Counted from the first letter of the stretch, positions 37,901 to 49,496 are shown. The stretch: 64,000 bases of DNA from Numida meleagris (GCF_002078875.1 NC_034412.1:11512286-11576285); one strand, 5' to 3'. Translations and numbers: made by a program. Notes: generated from the letters alone by a model not told the origin.

Positions 37901-40900
37901 GCCAAAGGCTTTTAGTTCTCCTTAATGAGCTGAAAGGTTTCTTTTAAATTTGAAACTGTAGCATTAAATCTCATTAAAAGAACCTGAGTGTCAGCTGTCA
38001 ATGTCATTTTGTCACTTTTTTCATAATCTTCGTATTGCAACTTTCTGTGAGCAAGGAAACATTCATTAGGAAAAAGCTGCAAAAACTCATGGTACAACTG
38101 CTCTCCTCAAATGTGCTGCATTTAATCTCTGCTCATAAAAAAAACTGCTTTATGGCTGTTAGAAATTTCAGGCAAAACAGGAAAATGAATGGCTTCACAA
38201 ATCATCATCGCTAACTTTCACAACTTCTGTGATCCTATTTCTTATGAACAATGTCGTGTTATCTGCAAGGTTTTTAATAAGGCAGCAGACAAGGCAATGT
38301 TGTGGTATGAAAAGGCTTTTTCAACTAAAAAATTAACTCTTTTTTTCACATAAATACAGCTTCTTGCTTTGTTGCATCAGTTGTGGGAAGTCACCTTGGA
38401 GGCAGAAGTGCAGTCTGTGGGGAAAAGTAGTTGTAAAAGTATTTTTTTAGTTGTCTTTCCTTTCATGTGCTCACCTTTGTTCTTTCACAGAATTTGCTTC
38501 TAACTGCCCTTAAACATTGTGAAACTAGAAACTTGAGCAAAACGTGGAAACCCACTCTGATTTCTGCAGCAAAATTGTCACTGTGATATGGTTAGAGTAA
38601 TCTGAGCAGTTCCCTTAAAGTCACGCTGTACCGAACATCTTGGCATTTGGTGAGGAGCTTAGCTTTCAAGGAAGTGTATAAAGTAGCATCTGCTTCATCT
38701 GTTCTGTCAGCAAAAGTTACTACATTTGATTTCATTCATGTCGTCTTAGGAATTTTCAAAATAAATAAAGTAATATCAGTATTTTGTTCTCCACAAATGT
38801 AAGATTTTAGACATATTCCTTCCCAAAAAAAGCTTTACTGGAAGGGACGCTTCTTACTTTCCTGACATTTTATATGATGCTTTACAACATTTTGAACAGG
38901 TTGAAAATTTGAGAGATTTTTCTCAAGATCAGTGTTATGCAATGTGTTATGCTGCAAGAATATGAGACCTGTTTGTGGTTGTGTGGTTTTTTTAAACTAT
39001 CAAGAAAATACACCAAACCTCTTTTTGTTGTTAGCTTATTTTTCCATGCAGTCAGTGTCTGAGAGTCCTGCTCTTGTGGGTCCCTTGGACTGTAATAGCT
39101 GAGTGGCTTCTGAGTTGTTGGAGCATAGGCACGTAATGGCTGCATCGTGACTCGAGGTGAAGGGTGACTTTGGATGCAGCCTTAAAACAGTTGGCTCTCA
39201 TTTTGAAGCCTTAAGTCACACCGTAGAAGGAAAAGCTGTAAGTTTTCATTGGATTCTAAAGCATCCAAAGATATCAAATTCTGAGCTCACTGTAGAAGGG
39301 ATATGCAAGTAGGAGCTGATATTACAGTAAAAGAAAGTAATAATATTTTCACTGCCATAAAATGAAGTCAGTTTGTAATAACAAGGACAAAATGGATCGT
39401 GTAAATTATTGGACAGTGCACATCTCAGTCTTTCATACATCCGTGCGGAACACCTACATCTTTCTTCTATAGGCTTAAATAATTTCCATTACTGTAGGTA
39501 GGTGTTCTTTCTCTTTGTCTTTTGGAGTTCCGTGCTGCATTTGGACAAAGATGCATTTTCAACTGTAAGAGGAAACGTATTCTTATTTGGAGAGCGCTCT
39601 TTGAAACCAGAGAAAGAATTTAAATAGCATCTTTAGCTAATTGTGTCTCACTGATAGATCGCTGGTGTGCCAAATCACAGGTTTAACTACAGTTTGAGAC
39701 AGCAGCATTTCTGGTGTTTCTGGTTGTGTTTGTTTCCCGTGCTGGTTAGAGCTTTTAGACGTCGCAGATAAGTGAAATGGGAAAATGTATCATACAGTGT
39801 GGTGTTTGGTGCAGTGATGTTCCTACAGATGTTGTTTTCAGTGCTTTAACTTTGCACCGCTTTTCCCTACTTGCCGTTTCAGTTTGGAAAAGACTCGAGA
39901 GCTCAATTTTTAAAATACTTCATAAAACAAGCTACTTAATGTTCATCTTACCTACAGGCACAGGTCTTATTTTCAAAATAAAGTAATACAGGGTTTGTAA
40001 CTGATTGTACCTGCTTTAGAGTGACACAAAGGATGAGATGAAATTTATTTTGCTAATGAGCAAATAGAATATTCTTCCTGGTCAGTATGAAAAATAATTA
40101 GCTCCAGTGAGTACTGTCCTTTCAACAGAAGATGTTTTTCCTTGAAGCATGGTGTTCACTATAGTCTGCAATTATATGGATGATGAAACAGGTACTTAAT
40201 GTGACTAAAAATTACATGAAATGATTTGGAACAGACAGCTTCATGGATGTAAGCGCAGGTACCAGAACCAAAATTCAGGGTACTCTTGCCTGATTCATCT
40301 TCTTTTCCAGCTGTGACATTTAAACCATCACAGTTGCTGTGTAGCTTGGCTGAGAAAAGGATAGTGGTAAATTTTTCCTTAGTTGGGCAAATGCATTTAC
40401 AAGGGTTTTTAGGCCACAAAATGTGTCATTAGATTTGGAACGTAGATGCGTTCTATCAGATTGCTGCGCTAGCGTTCTGCCAGGCTAGGAAAACCATCTG
40501 AGGCACGGTCCAGAACTTCTGGTATCTCTTGTTCACAACTGCAGACTAATTTGTGTTGAGACATGCATCAAGTTCAATCTCAGTAACTTTTTATACAATC
40601 CCATACATGGGTTATCTAAACTCAGCATAGAGGTACTGTGTTTCTGCTTAATCTATAACTAAGCTATATGGTTTTACTATGGAGCTACAATATATGGCTT
40701 TCTGCTCTGCTTTGATCCTTGTATTAGCAGCTGTCTTTAATGTAACCCCAGAGTGCCCTATCTCTTCTCTATTGTTTCCTCTACATTCTGCTCGGAAGAG
40801 TATCTTGTTTGGTGTGGGATGTGGGTTTGCATTTTTGTGGTGGTGGGTGCTGGGTTGTTCTTGTGAGCTGAACTTCCAAGTTTGTGGTTTTCAGTCTCAA

Positions 40901-43900
40901 GAATGTTAAGAATCCCTTGCAAACTCGTGTCTCTGCACAAAGGAATTTTCCTCTTGAGTTTTTAAACATGTAGGTGAAGGTCTTTGTATTTTGAGGTTCA
41001 AGTGAAATGCCTACAAACGTGTGTATATAGATAGTCCTCTTATATCTCGCAGTGCAAATTTCTACATGTGCATTTCTTTTATTCTGATTTAAATTTTAAA
41101 AAAAAGTTTAGGTGGCCCAGTACAGGCTAACCATAGGTACATCTACAATGTGGTTATGAAATATGTAGGCACCTGGCTTGCCAGTTCTCTGTATTTCATT
41201 TTAGAGTTCGTGTTTCTGCTCTCTTGTATTGAGACTGGGCTTTTTAGTAGTACCCTATGAAATGTGCTGAATCCATTGAAAATTGCAAGAATTATGAAAC
41301 AGAAACGCTGTATAATTCCACCTTGCTTCAATCAGCGTTATCTTCCCCTTTTGCTATTGTAGGAATGCCAGTCATTGCATTTGACTGATGGCTTTCTGTA
41401 GAAATGTCTTGAAATAAATTTATGCTCAAATGTGCAGTGCGTGATACCAGATTAAAATACATTTCGGGAGACCCATGCTAAGATTGGTGTCTTGATTCTT
41501 AAAGTCCAACTTATTTTTTCTGAGGTGATGTTTGGTCTTAAGTACCCAGCAACGTGTTCTAGGCAAAAAGTCCTCCTGCATAGCACTCTGCTTCTAAGAT
41601 AGCTTTCGAAACAGCTTTCTGAAACTGCGTCTGTGCTCTGTGATCCTGACCACCAGCGTTTGCTGGGGCAGATTTCCAGGAAACGGTTGTTGCTTGCTTC
41701 TCTCTAATTTGCCCTGGATGTAGTGCCGTGTTAAGGTTACTAAATGCAGTGTTTAACATCTGGGGATGATGAGAGTCGCGGTGCAGCACATCTCTTGTTC
41801 CTTCCATCAGACGCACGGTACTGTACTGTATCTGGTGTTTTTGGAAACGCTGCCTTGCAGGGCTGACTTCCCTTGGTCTTTAGGCGACAAGTTGACAGTG
41901 ATAGGGTAGTTCCCAGGTTCTGATTATTGCTACAAAAATTTGATCATATCAAAGTCCCAGTAACCATTAATTTTGTTTGCACTTAAAAATATATATTATT
42001 ACCACTGACACAAAGGATCAGTGTAGATCTTCATGCATGCTAAAAAGTATACAGAATACTGCTTTTTTCTCTGGCTTCTTTAGTACACAAAAACACTTTT
42101 GGAGGCACCACCACTGCGGCTTTCTTTTGGATCCTTCCCTTTGCGCAAGTTTCAACAAACAAAGAAAATGAAAATAGCAAGAAAACATTTTAATAAAGAA
42201 ATAGTTAAACCTTTGTGGCTATAAATGTTTTCCTTACATTCACGCTACTTCTCTTATAAAAGCTGGGCCTACATATGGAGGTTGACTGTTCTTGGTGTTT
42301 TGATCCAATATTCAGTGATACAAATGGGAGCTTTTTTATTGACTTCAGTGGTCTCTGGACTTCTTTTTTTCCTGTAGTAACTTGAACTTTTTTCGTAGAG
42401 GAGCAAATGTTCCTTCCACAGTGGGTTTGGCAGGGTCACCTTGCTGGAGAACAGGCACTTCTGCTGAACAGCTGTGGCCGTAATGAGAAGAAGCTGTGTG
42501 GGGGCTACATAAAAGCGCTTTCTTCCACTCTGGAGAAAGTGGGAGTTGCTGCGGAGTGGCTTCAGTCGTCATTGGTGTTTCCATCCATCTGTCTGGGATT
42601 CTTGGTCTTGGCATTGGGGAAAGGATATTGTTTAGAGTTTCTTTGTTGTTGTGTCCTTGTTAGGCATGCAGAAATGCACTAACAGAAAAACAAAGGGTTT
42701 TTTTTTTCCAGATGTGATTTTAAGTATATTAAATTTCTTGAGAACACTAACAAACCTAGTTTATCACTAAAAGCTTCTCCAGACTAAGATTAGTGAATAA
42801 TCCTAATCTTGGAATTACCCATTAATTTATTAATTATATTTTATTAACTCTTATTATTTTGTCTCTGGATTAATTCTGTAGACTGAGTGTAACTTGCACT
42901 TTGTTCGTTGGGACTGTCTCAAAAATGCTCTCAATCTTTTCCTCATGTCTGACAGCATAAATAAGTATTTTCTAGTAGTTTCATGGAAAGTATAAATCTC
43001 TTGGTGTCTTGTTGGCTAAAATCCTGGCTACATCCTTGCAGTCTGAAGACTAGCTGTGTTCTGGTTTGCATCCCTTGTGTATTTTTCCATTTTTTTTTCT
43101 ATTGAGAGTCTGTACCTTCCATTTAAAAAAAAAATAAAAATCTATAATTATACACACAATAATTGCACATGTTCCCTGCTGTTGTCATTGTGCAGCAGCA
43201 GGTTTTAGGGTTACACTTGAAAGGAATGTACAAAACAACTTTGTCTTTCATATTCAATCTTCCTGACGCTTGTGGAAGCTCTTGAAAATCCTGTTGCCTA
43301 ACCTAAAACTGAGGCCATTACTTCCGAGAGCAGGAGAAATTGAGTGTTTGAGGCAGTGTTTCTTTGGTGGGTACTAAAAGTAGAATGAAAACCCCACATG
43401 GTGATTTTGTCTTAGTGTCCCTGTAAAGTCATCATCTGATTTTTCTTCCTTACGCCACATTTAATGCAGAGGAGAAAAATGCACATTTCAGACATTCCAC
43501 TTTTTTTTTGTTATTATGCTGACAGGATGTTGTGTTTCCAATTGCCCTTACATCTGATCTTCTTTAGAGTGTGTTGTGTAGGTGAAGACTAAGCAAATGG
43601 ACTACTGGCACTGCCAGCTGGGTTTGGCTTTGCTGCCAGCAGCAGCTGCTGCACACCTTGATCAGCATCTCCAGTGTTTCTGGGGAATGTGTGTGCTCCT
43701 TTGTGGAGTGGTCTGGTTGCTTTGTGTTTGCAGTGTGTGTGGTTGGGTGTTTACATGCCATTTATCGTTCAGCAGATAAATGAATAACTAGAACTTGTAA
43801 TTCCTGTGATGTGGGCTGTTCCTTGTCAAGTACAGTGGTGTCCATTGACACATACTCAGGGAAAATAATTAGCCTGCAGTAACCATGCTTCCTTGCAGTT

Positions 43901-46900
43901 CCCCAACAAGTACTTCCTTTCTTAATTGCACAGATCTCAGTCACAGGAGAGCAAAGGTAAAGCAGATATAATGATCCTTAAGCCTTGTGGAAGTGTAAAT
44001 TAGAGTCATGGAATCAAAGAATACCCCGAATCAGAAGAGACCTTAAGGATCATGAAGTCCAACCCCTGCTCCACATATGACCACCCAAACCCAATGTCTG
44101 AGAGCGGTGTCCTAATGCTCCTTGAGCTCTGGCAGCTCAAGGCTGTGCCCACCGCCCTGTGGTGCAGAACTTCTCCCTCACCCCACCTGGCCCTCCCCTG
44201 ACACAGCTCCATGCCGTTCCCTCGAGCCCTGTTGCTGTCACACAGAGCAGAGCTCAGCGCTGTCCCTCTGCTCCCTGTGAGGAGCTGCAGCCACCATGAG
44301 GGCTCCCCTCAGCTCCTCTGCTCTGGGCTGAACAAACCCGGGGCCCTCAGCAGCTCCTCACACCTCATGCACTCCAGACCTTTCCCCATCTTTGCAGCCC
44401 TCCTTTGGATGCTCTCCAGTAATAGCTTTATGTCCTTATATTGTGGCACCCAAAGCTACAACCAGTGCCTGAGGTGAGGCGTTGCAGAGCAGAGTGGGTA
44501 TATGAGCGTTTCTCATCTTTATGGACAGAAAGTCCCGGGCTTCTAAGTGTGGAGCAGTTTTTCTACTAGCCACACTACAGTACGTACTTCATAATAAATA
44601 AAAATGTTTACCAAAGCTTTATCTGTTTTAAGGTAATACGGGTTTACTTAAACTAGTTGCAGTTATAGTTTTTGGTCCTATAGCTGTGAACTGCGGCAAC
44701 AAAAATCTCTCACAGTAAGAGAGGATTCTCCATATGCACAGAAGACTGTTCTCATTCACAGTAAAATTAATTTTAAAATACGCTATGCAAGGGTTTAGTG
44801 CCATGCTCTAATTTTTGTGCTGTATCCTTTGTTTTGTCTCTCTCTGGTGTTACTGCTGTTTTTGAAATACTGCAAATGCAGTCTTAAAGCCCATTAGTCT
44901 TGAAGGCTTTTGCTGATGTGTCAGAAAGATTACGTTCTCTTGTTGCGCAGTTGTGGCCTAATTACCGTTTCTGAACAGTGTGGACTATAAATACTCTGGT
45001 TAGGTAAGGATGTTACTTCATTAATGTTTCTGTTGTAATTAAAAAAGGCGGCAGAACTATTTTGGGTAATGGGATAATTTAAATATATGCAGTTACATAT
45101 TTATGTTCTTATTTTAAAACTCACTGAAACAGCTTCACTCATCACCACATTGTTTGATGTACAAAAATATCTTTTCGTGAAGATTTCGAAATACGTTGCT
45201 AGTCTTATTTTGGTATCGGCAGATAAAGGAGCGTTTTGCATCCTTGTTGTAAAATCTTGTTCCATTTCTAGCGGTTATTGGAGCTCCTTGTATTTAATGA
45301 ATTGAGCATACATTTGGGCACTCTGCCAGTACTCATCTTAATTTGCAAGTGGTTTCTGCCTCCTTAAGTAAAACCTGACCACAGGTGCTACATAGAAGAA
45401 TCCACAACTTCATGAGACACCTTGATATTTAATGGACAATGACATGGTAGAAAACAATTTTTTTAAATTGAAATGTTTTAATGCTGATTAAAAAAAAAAA
45501 TCAGTATTACAATGCAGTTTTGATGCTGTATGGTGCAGCTATTTGCAGGATTTAGAGTCTTGACCATATTACTCTTGCTATGTCAAAATGCATATCTTTC
45601 ACTCTTAACTTAATGATTTATTGTCTATTTATTTACCCTAGCTGTAACATACCAATAAAAAATTCAAGAATTGCAATGATTTATCTTACGAAACTTTCAC
45701 GCCCCGACATAACCACTGTTACTGAGAACACTGTAATGAATTCAGTGTTGTTTAATAGTTTACTCACTGATAATATAGTATTCCAGTATGTCTCTGTGAT
45801 TCACAAGTGTTGGTTTTAAAAGATTTGTTGGGCATCCTTGGGCCTTTTTTCCCCTTTGCACTATTGTGGAAAGCTCTGATGTCCATACTGACCGCCTTGC
45901 TTCGTGCTTTCCAATTTGAAGTTATTGGGCTCTTTCACTTCTGAAAGAATGTTCACTGGGTGATGAAATATTTTAAGTGCGTGTCTCAGTTTGTGCTCAG
46001 TAGGATACAGTTAAACAGCTGCGTGGTTTTGTTTGCAAACACACGTTCTATGTAGAAGAAAGTAAAATGAGGGGAGATAAATGTAGTAAATAAAAAAATT
46101 CAGTTCAGCTGAATCTTTTTAATTAATGAAACCCATTCTGCCCATGCTGCAAATCAAGTTAACTGTTTTGGTAGACAATGAGATTGCTCTTGGATTTAAA
46201 GTAAGAAACAAAACTGACCAGCAATGGGACCTGTGATAAGCTGTAGGCTTTCCAATACACATTAACTTTATGTGTATTCTGATCTTTTTTTTTTCTAATG
46301 CCCATCTGCACTTGCTGCCATGCATGTATATTTATAATTTTCACAGTATTAAGATAAGCCATTGAAATGCATTCAAAATGAGATGCCATTAGTTCCTCAC
46401 TTAAATTTGATGAACTTCCTAGCATAGCATGCTGTTTTGCCATGGAGAAGTAAGCATCTAGATGGGGTAAGTGATGATAAGTTCCAGGGAGTTCATGTAA
46501 CATTTGTCAAATAATGATGTACCCTTTCCAGACACAAAGTAACAGCTTAAATTTATTTTCAGATTTGTCTCTGGTCGTTAAAACAGAAGGACAAACTGAA
46601 GATAAAATACTAAAATACACATTAAATTTTCTGTGTATTAATGAATTTTAAGAATACTTTCACACAATGCATCTCGTTTCCTAAATATTGGTGCTGCTGT
46701 TGCTGCCTACCAGTGTTTGGGCAGCTGTAGTTATCTCTGGATGCGTTTTCCCAGAGCTTCCCTGCTTGGCAAACGCAAAAGAAATTCTGACCATGTTCTA
46801 GTATATTAACAAAATACTACATTAGGCGAGTGCTTGACAAATTGAAATGCTCTTCTAAATAAATAATTAGAAGAGCCCCTTTGTAAATTGGACTTTCTGT

Positions 46901-47875
46901 TAAGATGCAATGTAAACAGGTCTTACCTGCTCACTGCGAATTGCAGTTAAAATCTGTTTTGAAAATGAGCATGATAGCATATATGCCTTTGGTTTTCAGT
47001 GTTCGCTTCTACTAAGATCCTGAGGTGGAGGTTGAAGAAATACCAAGTTTCACAAAGACTGTTGCGTTATCGTTAAGGCTAATTTGTTTATCCTGAACAC
47101 TGCATTAGCTCAGAGGATGGTTTCTCATTTTTGTTTCCCAAGGCCCGTTGGTTGAGGTTGTGTGTAACCACAACCTTTTAATCTTCTCTGCTCCGTAACT
47201 TAATGTGAGTTTGGAGCAGTTGCTTTGCTTTGTTTTCTCGTGCAGTGCCGGGGTAGAGAACTTTCCTACAGTATTGGTGAGATATTTCTGCTCACTTTAA
47301 CTTAAAATTCTTTCTAGCTGACGTGCCAAGTATAGTTTATTTCCAAAATTGCTTGCTGCCAACTGAATATGGAGCTGTATGTGCATCTGGTATGGGTCAG
47401 CATGTTGGACTGCTATTATATAAGCAAATACAGAAGCTTATTTTGCCAGAAGTAGCTAGTGAGGTTGTCTAAATATTTTAACAATCTGGAGTTTACTGTA
47501 TCAAGTGGAGATTGTGAAAAATGCGTACTCCCAAGTTAATAGATGCTAGACTTCTGGGTGTGGGAGTGTTCTTGCTGTTATTTTCCATTTCTGTGTTTTA
47601 AGAGCAGTTGTTGGAAATGGATAGTCCTGAAACCATTGGAATTGGAAACATCCAGCTCCTCATTTCCTTTGTGTTGTGATGTTTTGGATTACAGGGTATA
47701 TGTGCATTTTTTCAAATTACAGAACAAAATAACAATTGTTTTTCATTGTCTTACAGATTTTGGTGGAGCAACGTACAATAACGAGCGGCGACCTTATGGT
47801 TTTTGGTTTCCCCCTGAGCAGCATTCAGAAGAGGAAATGCGAAGGCAGAGGCTTCGTAGGTTTTGGAGACAATGA
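22487..47875 (+). CDS. RHBDD1: RHBDD1, rhomboid intramembrane protease RHBL4 (six coding exons)
   Basis: Joining 22487-22919, 24245-24377, 31921-32009, 32582-32641, 36947-37066 and 47757-47875 gives 954 nt, or 317 residues plus stop; the human protein is about 315. The protein is an ER multi-pass serine protease that clips membrane proteins in ubiquitin-linked ER-associated degradation (family knowledge). Visible features: hydrophobic helices near 26-43 and 102-126, the W65-x-R67 loop motif, H80/N84 of helix 2, the catalytic serine in GFSG (Ser144), the catalytic His195 in GHLAG, a Tyr-rich linker (about 230-258), a ubiquitin-interacting motif (E263-E265, L267, A270, S274) and an Arg-rich tail (about 305-317) matching the VCP/p97-binding motif. 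All junctions obey GT-AG and keep phase. An in-frame TAA lies 12 nt before the ATG, so this is the first possible Met in the frame. Confidence 0.97.
22920..24244 (+). other. RHBDD1: RHBDD1 intron between coding exons 1 and 2
   Basis: A 1325-bp GT-AG intron, AT-rich with T runs. I see no repeats or exons in it. Confidence 0.85.
24245..24377 (+). CDS. RHBDD1: RHBDD1 coding exon 2
   Basis: A 133-nt exon after the acceptor TTGTTCACAG, with donor CCAGG|GTAAGT. It begins with the two bases that complete Gly145 and encodes VLFALKVLNNHY, the loop before helix 5 and CWVELVAIHFISPG (residues 145-188, plus two bases of Gly189). The start matches the GFSGVLFALK block of the rhomboid active-site helix. 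Confidence 0.97.
27147..27151. repeat. Target-site duplication, left copy (GCAAG)
   Basis: A direct repeat of 27678-27682 that immediately abuts the LTR termini. It marks the integration site. Confidence 0.85.
27152..27677 (+). mobile_element. Solo LTR of an avian ERVL-like endogenous retrovirus
   Basis: A 526-bp element that begins TGTCTAGG and ends CACTACA (TG...CA termini). It is flanked by a perfect 5-bp target-site duplication GCAAG (27147-27151 and 27678-27682). Its body resembles avian ERVL-type LTRs as I remember them: 'agctggccaaagggctattc', 'catatgacatcatgc', 'ttatctcaact' and the terminal 'gttaaaccac' motif. No internal gag-pol is present, so this is the product of LTR-LTR recombination. 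It has the same orientation as RHBDD1. Family assignment is from memory; the 5-bp duplication fits ERVL. Confidence 0.9.
30300..30640 (-). mobile_element. Possible ancient CR1/L3-type LINE relic, antisense
   Basis: Weak, diverged resemblance to the antisense 3' portion of old amniote CR1/L3 LINEs: 'gttgttatttgcaaataa', then 'ccaactggttgtgtatctgc', then 'ccttgacaaaggggagaaac'. There is no terminal repeat and no open frame. The boundaries are guesses. This could be chance similarity. Confidence 0.3.
31022..31118 (-). mobile_element. CR1 LINE fragment, antisense
   Basis: About 97 bp similar to the CR1 3' region read in reverse: 'gggagggacccttaagctcc', 'gcagcctggccttgggtttc' and 'ccagggacagggcttcca' correspond to its usual 'cagcctggccttgg...ccagggatggggcatcca' block. 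The fragment is internally deleted and lacks the ATTCTATG tail. Confidence 0.75.
31921..32009 (+). CDS. RHBDD1: RHBDD1 coding exon 3
   Basis: An 89-nt exon after the T-rich acceptor TTTTTCTCCTGTAG, with donor GCAG|GTAGCC (a slightly weak donor). It encodes TSFAGHLAGILVGLMYTMGP and LKKIMKACA. GHLAG carries catalytic His195, at the same number as in the human enzyme. Helix 6 ends in the basic stretch that starts the cytosolic tail. Confidence 0.97.
32010..32581 (+). other. RHBDD1: RHBDD1 intron between coding exons 3 and 4
   Basis: A 572-bp GT-AG intron. Exon 3 read-through stays open for 18 codons to a TAA at 32063, which overlaps a canonical AATAAA at 32064-32069, so an intronic polyadenylation product is conceivable. 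Otherwise featureless. Confidence 0.8.
32582..32641 (+). CDS. RHBDD1: RHBDD1 coding exon 4
   Basis: A 60-nt exon after acceptor TTATTTTTAG, with donor CTCAG|GTAACC. It encodes GGFSSFTDPDRPRNYYSGYS, the start of the low-complexity, Tyr/Arg-rich cytosolic linker between the protease core and the ubiquitin-interacting motif. Being 60 nt, skipping it would keep the frame. Confidence 0.93.
32642..36946 (+). other. RHBDD1: RHBDD1 intron between coding exons 4 and 5
   Basis: A 4.3-kb GT-AG intron, AT-rich, with short A/T homopolymers near 36432-36446 and 36483-36495. I recognise no transposon or exon in it. Confidence 0.75.
36947..37066 (+). CDS. RHBDD1: RHBDD1 coding exon 5 (ubiquitin-interacting motif)
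   Basis: A 120-nt exon (in-frame length) after acceptor TTTCATTTTACAG, with donor AAAGAG|GTAAGA. It encodes residues 239-278: a Tyr-rich segment with PRNYYDYTGG, then LTEEEQLERAVLNSL. The acidic EEE, Leu267, Ala270 and Ser274 fit the UIM pattern (acidic cluster, L-x-x-A-x-x-x-S), which lets the enzyme choose ubiquitinated clients (family knowledge). Confidence 0.96.
41559..41816 (-). other. Unrecognised intronic open frame, antisense to RHBDD1
   Basis: 85 codons opening at GTG with no ATG in the first position. The composition is balanced (SHHPQMLNTAFSNLNTALHP), not low-complexity and not from CR1. I see no ribosome-context start, splice site or family match. It lies 530 bp downstream, in minus-strand sense, of another such frame (42345-42614). 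It could be chance, a decayed gene copy or an antisense exon. Confidence 0.15.
42345..42614 (-). other. Unrecognised intronic open frame, antisense to RHBDD1
   Basis: 89 codons from ATG, extending to about 106 between stops. The composition is Pro/Lys-rich and protein-like (TPQQLPLSPEWKKALLCSPH, then TFAPLRKKFKLLQEKKK). About 60 bp upstream on the minus strand is a good acceptor-like site (CTTTGTTTTTCTGTTAG), but the frame has a stop between that site and the ATG, and no donor follows. Not recognised. Coding status is doubtful. Confidence 0.2.
44004..44498 (-). mobile_element. CR1 LINE, truncated, antisense to RHBDD1
   Basis: About 495 bp of CR1 3' sequence in reverse. It starts with 'gagtcatggaatcaaagaat' (the reversed tail region) and 'gtccaacccctgctcc', continues through the GC-rich 'ctgacacagctccatgccgt' zone, and ends with 'gcacccaaagctacaaccag' and 'tgcctgaggtgaggc', all typical blocks of avian CR1. 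It is 5'-truncated. The 88-codon plus-strand frame inside it is not a gene. Confidence 0.9.
47757..47875 (+). CDS. RHBDD1: RHBDD1 final coding exon
   Basis: 119 nt after the acceptor TTCATTGTCTTACAG, running to TGA. It encodes residues 279-317, including RRPYGFWFPPEQHSEEEMRR and QRLRRFWRQ. The Glu/Arg-rich end corresponds to the VCP/p97-binding motif of RHBL4 that couples cleavage to dislocation (family knowledge). The last residues differ from the human tail as I remember it. Confidence 0.96.
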
Positions 47876-49104
47876 CAGTGGCAGGTGTTGATGTAAATTG
47901 CGAAGTGATATTCAGAATTACCAAAATATTTGCAAATTTATTTATTTGGTTTTCTTTTTTTTTTTTTTTTACTACTAGTTGCAAAACTGCAGAATATTTT
48001 GTGAGCTTAGGCTCAACATTGTATAAAAATGAGTTGGGAATCAAAATGTGATCTTTCTCACTTCATGTAGATGCATCTTAAAGATGAAAAAGAACTGTTT
48101 TTTGCCAAACTTTTTTCCCTGAAGTTCTTCTGTGTAGCCTGGCCCTTTGGCTGCTAGTATTCTCGTACAACAGGTTTTCTTCATCCATCACAGAAAAGAA
48201 AAAAAGCAGAAAACCCAAAAAACCCTTTTAAAATGTGATTTTAAAACTATGCAATTCTTTTTTACATATTTTTGGTTTGTGATGACCAGCTCTTCTGGGA
48301 TTGGGATGTGAACTGTCCTTTGAAAAGACTGCTATGAGGACAACGGCTGGATCGTATGAGGCTAGGTTTAAACTTTTCATGGAAAGGAAGATGCATAAGC
48401 CATACAAGGAATAGGTTTCATTGTTAACTTACACTTTTTAGAAACACCTTCCTTTTTACGAGGCTTTGGAAATTATATTGAATTATATTGTGCATATGCT
48501 GTTTATAGAGCTATAGAAATTAAACTATTATTCAACTCTATATATATCTTATTTGAGGTCCAGTGAGCAGTGGTAATAACTTGCAGGCTGGTGGAGATCT
48601 TGCCTTAATACAGTTTACTGTGAATTCTTCATTTTCTAGAATGCGTTTCTTGACTTCCAGAGTAGCTGACAGCAGCTGGGAGCTCAGCTGTCCCTGTGGA
48701 CAGGCCATCTATTCACTGCTTGTCACACAGTGGCTGTCCTGCTGGTGCCCTATCTACAGCTTCAGCAATGTTAACTAACAAACCTGAAGCTTTTGAGTAT
48801 CATTCTGAAAAACCATTCATTGCCTAGACTTACTTTTCTTCTTTACGGGAAAAAATTCTTCTGAAGGACACTCCTATAACTGTTTTCAGACCTGAAGAGA
48901 TGTGATTGAACAAAAATGATTTGATTTTTTGGGTTTTTTTTTGGCACAGAATTGTTTGAAACTCTTCAGCGCTCGCTTAATGTGTTGCTAGGATGAGCAA
49001 TTTCATGATTTCTTTTCAGAGATATGATCACCAACCTGTGCTATATGAAGTATGCCTCTCTGTGAAGTTACAGATTGAGTGTAAAATGGTGTAAAAGAAA
49101 AGAA

Positions 49105-49110
49105 AATAAA
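49105..49110 (+). terminator. RHBDD1: Candidate poly(A) signal AATAAA
   Basis: A canonical hexamer 1.23 kb past the RHBDD1 stop codon. It is followed by 'ttgggattatgtggttt', a moderately GU-containing downstream stretch. Confidence 0.4.
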
Positions 49111-49496
49111 TTGGGATTATGTGGTTTAAATAGAGTATACCTCCTGGTATTAATGTAAGTAGGGGAAGTTTATATTTGCTGCAGAACACATAAGCTGTTC
49201 TCCCACTTTTGTGCCATTCTCTCTTTCACCTTCCTACCTGTTGCTGGTTGTATGCCCAGCAGCAGCACACTGTTGCGATGCTGGATATGAGGTTCAAGGG
49301 TCTGAGAGCCCAAAGATGTGCATGCAGTGTGGTTTTGGATGTACTTGTTTAGGCGATATAAAAACACTGTTGATATTATGCACAGTGTTTTCTGTCAGGT
49401 TCTAAAGCAAAGGATAACTAATGGTGAATTCTTGTGTTCTTGTTTTTTTTCTCTGATACGTGTGTCTTTGTTTTTCAGTATATTCAGTAGCCACAG

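Larger units (their letters stand above)
37067..47756 (+). other. RHBDD1: RHBDD1 intron between coding exons 5 and 6
   Basis: The longest intron, 10.7 kb. It holds an antisense CR1 (44004-44498), short A/T homopolymers, and two protein-like but unrecognised open frames on the minus strand (41559-41816 and 42345-42614). The rest is AT-rich without recognisable features. Confidence 0.75.

Noticed and set aside
44211..44477. 88-codon plus-strand frame
   Set aside because: It lies entirely within the antisense CR1 at 44004-44498.
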